DNA of 64,000 bases from Harmonia axyridis (lineage: Eukaryota; Arthropoda; Insecta; Coleoptera; Coccinellidae). A program made the position numbers and the translations under genes. The notes under the pieces are model-generated. The model did not search any database. It was not told where the DNA came from and was given only the letters and a program-made list of their open reading frames with translations. Below are positions 50,301-62,300 of the stretch, in pieces; the first letter of the stretch is position 1, and each line of letters begins with the position of its first letter. The DNA lies in the NCBI RefSeq assembly GCF_914767665.1, contig NC_059502.1, positions 44,875,812 to 44,939,811 on the forward strand. Reading direction: 5' to 3'.

Positions 50301-53300
50301 TTCTCATTCTAACACTTCTCATCGTATTGCACAGGGACGAAAGCTTGACACACGTGTCTATGGAAACCACATCGGTATAAGGGACTGTTCTTACTTCATT
50401 CTTTCTGTATGATGATCAATTATCCAAGTAAGCCATTCCACATTGTTGATTTTCTTGGACTCGGATGACAGGCAGGTAGCTATAATCTTTTACGTGGTAA
50501 GCTCAATTGCTGCTGTAACCACAAATGCACGACTGACTTCTGTTGTTGATTTCATTTGTTTGTTATTTCCTTCTATGTTTCTCATTCTAACACTTTTCAT
50601 CGTATTGCACAGGGACGAAAGCTTGACACGCGTGTCTAAGGAAACCACTTTGGTATGAGGGACTGTTCTTATTCCCTTCTTTTTGTTTAATGAACAATTA
50701 TCCAAGTAAGCCATTCCACATTGTTGATTTCATTTGTTTGTTATTTCCTTCTATGTTTCACATTCTAACACTTTTCATCGTATTGCACAGGGACGAAAGC
50801 TTGACACACGTGTCTAAGGAAACCACTTTGGTATAAGAACTGTTCTTATTCCTTTCTTTTTGTTTAATGAACAATTATCCAAGTAAGCCATTCCACATTG
50901 TTGATTTTTCTGGACTCGGATGACAGGCAGGTAGCTATAATCTTTTACGTGGTAAGCTCAATTGCTGCTGTAACCACAAATGCACGACTGACTTCTGTTG
51001 TTGATTTCATTTGTTTGTTATTTCCTTCAATGTTTGTCATTCTAACACTTCTCATCGTATTGCACAGGGACGAAAGCTTGACAAACGTGTCTAAGGAAAC
51101 CACTTTGGTATAAGGAACTGTTCTTATTCCCTTCTTTTTGTCTAATGAACAATTATCTAAGTAAGCCATTCCACATTGTTGATTTTTTTGGACTCGGATG
51201 ACAGGCAGGTAGCTATAATCTTTTACGTGGTAAGCTCAATTGCTGCTGTAACCACAAATGCACGACTGACTTCTGTTGTTGATTTCATTTGTTTGTTATT
51301 TCCTTCTATGTTTCTCATTCTAACACTTTTCATCGTATTGCACAGGGACGAAAGCTTGACACGCGTGTCTTAAGAAACCACTTTGGTATAAGGGACTGTT
51401 CTTATTCCCTTCTTTTTGTTTAATGAACAATTATCCAAGTAAGCCATTCCACATTGTTGATTTTCTTGGACTCGGATGACAGGCAGGTAGCTATAATCTT
51501 TTACGTGGTAAGCTCAATTGCTGCTGTAACCACAAATGCACGACTGACTTCTGTTGTTGATTTCATTTGTTTGTTATTTCCTTCTATGTTTCTCATTCTA
51601 ACACTTTTCATCGTATTGCACAGGGACGAAAGCTTGACACACGTGTCTAAGGAAACCACTTTGGTATAAGGGACTGTTCTTATTCACTACGTGTGTACCA
51701 CATTGTTGATTATCTTGGACTCGGATGTCACGCAGGTAGCTATAATCTCCCACGTGGTAAGGTCAATTGCTGCTGTAACCACAAATGCACGACTGACTTC
51801 TAATGTTGATTTCATTTGTTTGTTATTTCCTTCAATGTTTCTCATTCTAACACTTCTCATCGTATTGCACAGGGACGAAAGCTTGACACATGTGTCTAAG
51901 GAAACCACTTTGGTATAAGGGACTGTTCTTATTCCCTTCTTTTTGTTGAATCAACAATTATCCAAGTAAGCCATTCCACATTGTTGATTTTCTTGGACTC
52001 GGATGACACGCGGGTAGCTATAATCTCCCACGTGGTAAGGTCAATTGCTGCTGTAACCACAAATGCACGACTGACTTCTGTTGTTGATTTCATTTGTTTG
52101 TTATTTCCTTCTATGTTTCTCATTCTAACACTTTTCATCGTATTGCACAGGGACGAAAGCTTGACACACGTGTCTAAAGAAACCACTTTTTTTTGTTTAA
52201 TCAACAATTATCCAAGTAGGCCATTCCACATTGTTGATTTTCTTGGACTCGGATGTCACGCAGGTAGCTATAATCTCCCACGTGGTAAGGTCAATTGCTG
52301 CTGTAACCACAAATGCAATACTGACTTCTAATGTTGATTTCATTCGTTTGTTATTTTCTTCAATGTTTCTCATTCTAACACTTTTCATCGTATTGCACAG
52401 GGACGAAAGCTTGACACGCGTGTATAAAAGAAACCACTTTGGTATAAGGGACTGTTCTTATTCACTACGTGTGTACCACATTGTTGATTATCTTGGACTC
52501 GGATGTCACGCAGGTAGCTATAATCTCCCACGTGGTAAGGTCAATTGCTGCTGTAACCACAAATGCACGACTGACTTCTAATGTTGATTTCATTTGTTTG
52601 TTATTTCCTTCAATGTTTCTCATTCTAACACTTCTCATCGTATTGCACAGGGACGAAAGCTTGACACACGTGTCTAAGGAAACTACTTTGGTATAAGGGA
52701 CTGTTCTTATTCCCTTCTTTTTGTTCAATCAACAATTATCCAAGTAAGCCATTCCACATTGTTGCTTTCATTGGACTCGAATGTCACGCAGGTAGCTATA
52801 ATCTCCCACGTGGTAAGGTCAATTGCTGCTGTAACCACAAATGCACGACTGACTTCTGTTGTTGATTTCATTTGTTTGTTATTTCCTTCTATGTTTCTCA
52901 TTCTAACACTTTACGAAAGCTTGACACGCGTGTCTAAGGAAACCACTTTGGTATAAGGGACTGTTCTTACACGTTTTGTTTAATGAACAATTATCCAAGT
53001 AAGCCATTCCACATTGTTGATTTTCTTGGACTCGGATGTCACGCAGGTAGCTATAATCTCCCACGTGGTAAGGTCAATTGCTGCTGTAACCACAAATGCA
53101 CGACTGACTTCTGTTGTTGATTACATTTGTTTGTTATTTCCTTCTATGTTTCTCATTCTAACACTTTTCATCGTATTGCACAGGGACGAAAGCTTGACAC
53201 AGGTGTCTAAGGAAACCACTTTGGTATAAGGGACTGTTCTTATTCCCTTCTTTTTGTTTAATGAACAATTATCCAAGTAAGCCATTCCACATTGTTGATT

Positions 53301-56300
53301 TTCTTGGACTCGGATGACACGCGGGTAGCTATAATCTCCCACGTGGTAAGGTCAATTGCTGCTGTAACCACAATTGGACGGCTGACTTCTGTTGTTGATT
53401 TCATTTGTTTGTTATTTCCTTCAATGTTTCTCATTCTAACACTTCTCATCGTATTGCACAGGGACGAAAGCTTGACACACGTGTCTATGGAAACCACATC
53501 GGTATAAGGGACTGTTCTTACTTCATTCTTTCTGTATGATGATCAATTATCCAAGTAAGCCATTCCACATTGTTGATTTTCTTGGACTCGGATGACACGC
53601 AGGTAGCTATAATCTGTAACGTGGTAAGGTCAATTGCTGCTGTAACCACAAATGCACGACTGACTTCTGTTGTTGATTTCATTTGTTTGTTATTTCCTTC
53701 AATGTTTCTCATTCTAACACTTTTCATCGTATTGCACAGGGACGAAAGCTTGACACACGTGTCTAAGGAAACCACTTTGGTATAAGGGACTGTTCTTATT
53801 CAATTCTTTTTGTTTAATGAACAATTATCCAAGTAAGCCGTTCCACATTGTTGATTTTCTTGGACTCGGATGTCACGCAGGTAGCTATAATCTCCCACGT
53901 GGTAAGGTCAATTGCTGCTGTAACCACAAATGCACGACTGACTTCTGTTGTTGATTTCATTCGTTTGTTATTTTCTTCAATGTTTCTCATTCTAACACTT
54001 TTCATCGTATTGCACAGGGACGAAAGCTTGACACACGTGTCTATGGAAACCACATTAGTATAAGGGACTGTTCTTACTTCATTCTTTCTGTATAATGATC
54101 AATTATCCAAGTAAGCTATTCCACATTGTTGATTTTCTTGGACTCGGATGTCACGCAGATAGCTACAATCTCCCACGTGGTAAGGTCAATTGCTGCTGTA
54201 ATCACAAATGCACGACTGACTTCTGTTGTTGATTTGATTTGTTTGTTATTTCCTTCAATGTTTCTCATTCTTACACTTCTCATCGTATTGCACAGGGACG
54301 AAAGCTTGACACACGTGTCTATGGAAACCACTTTGGTATAAGGGACTGTTCTTATTCCCTTCTTTTTGTTTAATGAACAATTATCCAAGTAAGCCGTTCC
54401 ACATTGTTGATTTTCTTGGGCTCGGATGTCACGCAGGTAGCTGTAATCTCCCACGTGGTAAGGTCAATTGCTGCTGTAACCACGAATGCACGACTGACTT
54501 CTGTTGTTGATTTCATTCGTTTGTTATTTTCTTCAATGTTTCTCATTCTAACACTTTTCATCGTATTGCACAGTGACGAAAGCTTGACACACGTGTCTAA
54601 GGAAACCACTTTGGTATGAGGGACTGCTCTTCTTCCATTTTTACTTTTTGATGAACAATTATCCAAGTAAGCCATTCCACATTGTTGATTTTCTTGGACT
54701 AGGATGTCACGCAGCTAGCTATAATCTCCCACGTGGTAAGGTCAATTGCTGCTGTAACCACAAATGCACGACTGACTTCTGTTGTTGATTTCATTTGTTT
54801 GTTATTTCCTTCTATGTTTCTCATTCTTCACAGGGACGAAAGCTTGACACAAGTGTCTAAGGAAACCACTTTGGTATGAGGGAGTGTTCTTATTCCCTTC
54901 TTTTTGTTCAATCAACAATTATCCAAGTAAGCCATTTCACATTGTTGATTTTCTTGGACTCGAATGTCACGCAGGTAGCTATAATCTCCCACGTGGTGAG
55001 GTCAATTGCTGCTGTAACCACAAATGCACGACTGACTTCTGTTGTTGATTTCATTTATTTGTTATTTCCTTCTATGTTTCTCATTCTAACACTTTTCATC
55101 GTATTGCACAGGGACGAAAGCTTGACACACGTGTCTAAGGAAACCACTTTGGTATAAGGGACTGTTCTTATTCTCTTTTTTTTGTTTAATCAACAATTAT
55201 CCAAGTAGGCCATTCCACATTGTTGATTATCTTGGACTCGGATGTCACGCAGGTAGCTATAATCTCCCACGTGGTAAGGTCAATTGCTGCTGTAATCACA
55301 AATGCACGACTGACTTCTGTTGTTGATTTGATTTGTTTGTTATTTCCTTCAATGTTTCTCATTCTAACACTTCTCATCGTATTGCACAGGGACGAATGCT
55401 TGACACACGTGTCTATGGAAACCACATTGGTATAAGGGACTGTTCTTATTCCCTTCTTTTTGTTTAATGATCAATTATCCAAGTAAGCCATTCCACATTG
55501 TTGATTTTCTTCGACTCGGATGTCACGCAGGTAGCTTAAATCTCCCACGTGGTGAGGTCAATTGCTGCTGTAATCACAAATGCACGACTGACTTCTGTTG
55601 TTGATTTCATTTGTTTGTTATTTCCTTCTATGTTTCTCATTCTAACACTTTTCATCGTATTGCACAGGGACGAAAGCTTGACACACGTGTCTAAAGAAAC
55701 CACTTTTTTTTGTTTAATCAACAATTATCCAAGTAGGCCATTCCACATTGTTGATTTTCTTGGACTCGGATGTCACGCAGGTAGCTATAATCTCCCACGT
55801 GGTAAGGTCAATTGCTGCTGTAACCACAAATGCAATACTGACTTCTAATGTTGATTTCATTCGTTTGTTATTTTCTTCAATGTTTCTCATTCTAACACTT
55901 TTCATCGTATTGCACAGGGACGAAAGCTTGACACGCGTGTATAAAAGAAACCACTTTGGTATAAGGGACTGTTCTTATTCACTACGTGTGTACCACATTG
56001 TTGATTATCTTGGACTCGGATGTCACGCAGGTAGCTATAATCTCCCACGTGGTAAGGTCAATTGCTGCTGTAACCACAAATGCACGACTGACTTCTAATG
56101 TTGATTTCATTTGTTTGTTATTTCCTTCAATGTTTCTCATTCTAACACTTCTCATCGTATTGCACAGGGACGAAAGCTTGACACACGTGTCTAAGGAAAC
56201 TACTTTGGTATAAGGGACTGTTCTTATTCCCTTCTTTTTGTTCAATCAACAATTATCCAAGTAAGCCATTCCACATTGTTGATTTCATTGGACTCGAATG

Positions 56301-59300
56301 TCACGCAGGTAGCTATAATCTCCCACGTGGTAAGGTCAATTGCTGCTGTAACCACAAATGCACGACTGACTTCTGTTGTTGATTTCATTTGTTTGTTATT
56401 TCCTTCTATGTTTCTCATTCTAACACTTTACGAAAGCTTGACACGCGTGTCTAAGGAAACCACTTTGGTATAAGGGACTGTTCTTATTCCCTTCGTTTTG
56501 TTTAATGAACAATTATCCAAGTAAGCCATTCCACATTGTTGATTTTCTTGGACTCGGATGTCACGCAGGTAGCTATAATCTCCCACGTGGTAAGGTCAAT
56601 TGCTGCTGTAACCACAAATGCACGACTGACTTCTGTTGTTGATTTCATTTGTTTGTTATTTCCTTCTATGTTTCTCATTCTAACACTTTTCATCGTATTG
56701 CACAGGGACGAAAGCTTGACACAGGTGTCTAAGGAAACCACTTTGGTATAAGGGACTGTTCTTATTCCCTTCTTTTTGTTTAATGAACAATTATCCAAGT
56801 AAGCCATTCCACATTGTTGATTTTCTTGGACTCGGATGACACGCGGGTAGCTATAATCTCCCACGTGGTAAGGTCAATTGCTGCTGTAACCACAATTGGA
56901 CGGCTGACTTCTGTTGTTGATTTCATTTGTTTGTTATTTCCTTCAATGTTTTTCATTCTAACACTTCTCATCGTATTGCACAGGGACGAAAGCTTGACAC
57001 ACGTGTCTATGGAAACCACATCGGTATAAGGGACTGTTCTTACTTCATTCTTTCTGTATGATGATCAATTATCCAAGTAAGCCATTCCACATTGTTGATT
57101 TTCTTGGACTCGGATGACAGGCAGGTAGCTATAATCTTTTACGTGGTAAGCTCAATTGCTGCTGTAACCACAAATGCACGACTGACTTCTGTTGTTGATT
57201 TCATTTGTTTGTTATTTCCTTCTATGTTTCTCATTCTAACACTTTTCATCGTATTGCACAGGGACGAAAGCTTGACACGCGTGTCTAAGGAAACCACTTT
57301 GGTATGAGGGACTGTTCTTATTCCCTTCTTTTTGTTTAATGAACAATTATCCAAGTAAGCCATTCCACATTGTTGATTTCATTTGTTTGTTATTTCCTTC
57401 TATGTTTCTCATTCTAACACTTTTCATCGTATTGCACAGGGACGAAAGCTTGACACACGTGTCTAAGGAAACCACTTTGGTATAAGGACTGTTCTTATTC
57501 CCTTCTTTTTGTTTAATGAACAATTATCCAAGTAAGCCATTCCACATTGTTGATTTTTTTGGACTCGGATGACAGGCAGGTAGCTATAATCTTTTACGTG
57601 GTAAGCTCAATTGCTGCTGTAACCACAAATGCACGACTGACTTCTGTTGTTGATTTCATTTGTTTGTTATTTCCTTCAATGTTTGTCATTCTAACACTTC
57701 TCATCGTATTGCACAAGGACGAAAGCTTGACAAACGTGTCTAAGGAAACCACTTTGGTATAAGGAACTGTTCTTATTCCCTTCTTTTTGTCTAATGAACA
57801 ATTATCCAAGTAAGCCATTCCACATTGTTGATTTTTTTGGACTCGGATGACAGGCAGGTAGCTATAATCTTTTACGTGGTAAGCTCAATTGCTGCTGTAA
57901 CCACAAATGCACGACTGACTTCTGTTGTTGATTTCATTTGTTTGTTATTTCCTTCTATGTTTCTCATTCTAACACTTTTCATCGTATTGCACAGGGACGA
58001 AAGCTTGTCACGCGTGTCTTAAGAAACCACTTTGGTATAAGGGACTGTTCTTATTCCCTTCTTTTTGTTTAATGAACAATTATCCAAGTAAGCCATTCCA
58101 CATTGTTGATTTTCTTGGACTCGGATGACAGGCAGGTAGCTATAATCTTTTACGTGGTAAGCTCAATTGCTGCTGTAACCACAAATGCACGACTGACTTC
58201 TGTTGTTGATTTCATTTGTTTGTTATTTCCTTCTATGTTTCTCATTCTAACACTTTTCATCGTATTGCACAGGGACGAAAGCTTGACACACGTGTCTAAG
58301 GAAACCACTTTGGTATGAGGGACTGTTCTTATTCACTACGTGTGTACCACATTGTTGATTATCTTGGACTCGGATGTCACGCAGGTAGCTATAATCTCCC
58401 ACGTGGTAAGGTCAATTGCTGCTGTAACCACAAATGCACGACTGACTTCTAATGTTGATTTCATTTGTTTGTTATTTCCTTCAATGTTTCTCATTCTAAC
58501 ACTTCTCATCGTATTGCACAGGGACGAAAGCTTGACACATGTGTCTAAGGAAACCACTTTGGTATAAGGGACTGTTCTTATTCCCTTCTTTTTGTTCAAT
58601 CAACAATTATCCAAGTAAGCCATTCCACATTGTTGATTTTCTTGGACTCGGATGACACGCGGGTAGCTATAATCTCCCACGTGGTAAGGTCAATTGCTGC
58701 TGTAACCACAAATGCACGACTGACTTCTGTTGTTGATTTCATTTGTTTGTTATTTCCTTCTATGTTTCTCATTCTAACACTTTTCATCGTATTGCACAGG
58801 GACGAAAGCTTGACACACGTGTCTAAAGAAACCACTTTTTTTTGTTTAATCAACAATTATCCAAGTAGGCCATTCCACATTGTTGATTCTCTTGGACTCG
58901 GATGTCACGCAGGTAGCTATAATCTCCCACGTGGTAAGGTCAATTGCTGCTGTAACCACAAATGCAATACTGACTTCTAATGTTGATTTCATTCGTTTGT
59001 TATTTTCTTCAATGTTTCTCATTCTAACACTTTTCATCGTATTGCACAGGGACGAAAGCTTGACACGCGTGTATAAAAGAAACCACTTTGGTATAAGGGA
59101 CTGTTCTTATTCACTACGTGTGTACCACATTGTTGATTATCTTGGACTCGGATGTCACGCAGGTAGCTATAATCTCCCACGTGGTAAGGTCAATTGCTGC
59201 TGTAACCACAAATGCACGACTGACTTCTAATGTTGATTTCATTTGTTTGTTATTTCCTTCAATGTTTCTCATTCTAACACTTCTCATCGTATTGCACAGG

Positions 59301-62300
59301 GACGAAAGCTTGACACACGTGTCTAAGGAAACTTCTTTGGTATAAGGGACTGTTCTTATTCCCTTCTTTTTGTTTAATGAACAATTATCCAAGTAAGCCA
59401 TTCCACATTGTTGATTTTCTTGGACTCGGATGACACGCGGGTAGCTATAATCTCCCACGTGGTAAGGTCAATTGCTGCTGTAACCACAATTGGACGGCTG
59501 ACTTCTGTTGTTGATTTCATTTGTTTGTTATTTCCTTCAATGTTTGTCATTCTAACACTTCTCATCGTATTGCACAAGGACGAAAGCTTGACAAACGTGT
59601 CTAAGGAAACCACTTTGGTATAAGGAACTGTTCTTATTCCCTTCTTTTTGTCTAATGAACAATTATCCAAGTAAGCCATTCCACATTGTTGATTTTTTTG
59701 GACTCGGATGACAGGCAGGTAGCTATAATCTTTTACGTGGTAAGCTCAATTGCTGCTGTAACCACAAATGCACGACTGACTTCTGTTGTTGATTTCATTT
59801 GTTTGTTATTTCCTTCTATGTTTCTCATTCTAACACTTTTCATCGTATTGCACAGGGACGAAAGCTTGTCACGCGTGTCTTAAGAAACCACTTTGGTATA
59901 AGGGACTGTTCTTATTCCCTTCTTTTTGTTTAATGAACAATTATCCAAGTAAGCCATTCCACATTGTTGATTTTCTTGGACTCGGATGACAGGCAGGTAG
60001 CTATAATCTTTTACGTGGTAAGCTCAATTGCTGCTGTAACCACAAATGCACGACTGACTTCTGTTGTTGATTTCATTTGTTTGTTATTTCCTTCTATGTT
60101 TCTCATTCTAACACTTTTCATCGTATTGCACAGGGACGAAAGCTTGACACACGTGTCTAAGGAAACCACTTTGGTATGAGGGACTGTTCTTATTCACTAC
60201 GTGTGTACCACATTGTTGATTATCTTGGACTCGGATGTCACGCAGGTAGCTATAATCTCCCACGTGGTAAGGTCAATTGCTGCTGTAACCACAAATGCAC
60301 GACTGACTTCTAATGTTGATTTCATTTGTTTGTTATTTCCTTCAATGTTTCTCATTCTAACACTTCTCATCGTATTGCACAGGGACGAAAGCTTGACACA
60401 TGTGTCTAAGGAAACCACTTTGGTATAAGGGACTGTTCTTATTCCCTTCTTTTTGTTCAATCAACAATTATCCAAGTAAGCCATTCCACATTGTTGATTT
60501 TCTTGGACTCGGATGACACGCGGGTAGCTATAATCTCCCACGTGGTAAGGTCAATTGCTGCTGTAACCACAAATGCACGACTGACTTCTGTTGTTGATTT
60601 CATTTGTTTGTTATTTCCTTCTATGTTTCTCATTCTAACACTTTTCATCGTATTGCACAGGGACGAAAGCTTGACACACGTGTCTAAAGAAACCACTTTT
60701 TTTTGTTTAATCAACAATTATCCAAGTAGGCCATTCCACATTGTTGATTCTCTTGGACTCGGATGTCACGCAGGTAGCTATAATCTCCCACGTGGTAAGG
60801 TCAATTGCTGCTGTAACCACAAATGCAATACTGACTTCTAATGTTGATTTCATTCGTTTGTTATTTTCTTCAATGTTTCTCATTCTAACACTTTTCATCG
60901 TATTGCACAGGGACGAAAGCTTGACACGCGTGTATAAAAGAAACCACTTTGGTATAAGGGACTGTTCTTATTCACTACGTGTGTACCACATTGTTGATTA
61001 TCTTGGACTCGGATGTCACGCAGGTAGCTATAATCTCCCACGTGGTAAGGTCAATTGCTGCTGTAACCACAAATGCACGACTGACTTCTAATGTTGATTT
61101 CATTTGTTTGTTATTTCCTTCAATGTTTCTCATTCTAACACTTCTCATCGTATTGCACAGGGACGAAAGCTTGACACACGTGTCTAAGGAAACTTCTTTG
61201 GTATAAGGGACTGTTCTTATTCCCTTCTTTTTGTTCAATCAACAATTATCCAAGTAAGCCATTCCACATTGTTGATTTCATTGGACTCGAATGTCACGCA
61301 GGTAGCTATAATCTCCCACGTGGTAAGGTCAATTGCTGCTGTAACCACAAATGCACGACTGACTTCTGTTGTTGATTTCATTTGTTTGTTATTTCCTTCT
61401 ATGTTTCTCATTCTAACACTTTACGAAAGCTTGACACGCGTGTCTAAGGAAACCACTTTGGTATAAGGGACTGTTCTTACACGTTTTGTTTAATGAACAA
61501 TTATCCAAGTAAGCCATTCCACATTGTTGATTTTCTTGGACTCGGATGTCACGCAGGTAGCTATAATCTCCCACGTGGTAAGGTCAATTGCTGCTGTAAC
61601 CACAAATGCACGACTGACTTCTGTTGTTGATTTCATTTGTTTGTTATTTCCTTCTATGTTTCTCATTCTAACACTTTTCATCGTATTGCACAGGGACGAA
61701 AGCTTGACACAGGTGTCTAAGGAAACCACTTTGGTATAAGGGACTGTTCTTATTCCCTTCTTTTTGTTTAATGAACAATTATCCAAGTAAGCCATTCCAC
61801 ATTGTTGATTTTCTTGGACTCGGATGACACGCGGGTAGCTATAATCTCCCACGTGGTAAGGTCAATTGCTGCTGTAACCACAATTGGACGGCTGACTTCT
61901 GTTGTTGATTTCATTTGTTTGTTATTTCCTTCAATGTTTCTCATTCTAACACTTCTCATCGTATTGCACAGGGACGAAAGCTTGACACACGTGTCTATGG
62001 AAACCACATCGGTATAAGGGACTGTTCTTACTTCATTCTTTCTGTATGATGATCAATTATCCAAGTAAGCCATTCCACATTGTTGATTTTCTTGGACTCG
62101 GATGACAGGCAGGTAGCTATAATCTTTTACGTGGTAAGCTCAATTGCTGCTGTAACCACAAATGCACGACTGACTTCTGTTGTTGATTTCATTTGTTTGT
62201 TATTTCCTTCTATGTTTCTCATTCTAACACTTTTCATCGTATTGCACAGGGACGAAAGCTTGACACGCGTGTCTAAGGAAACCACTTTGGTATGAGGGAC

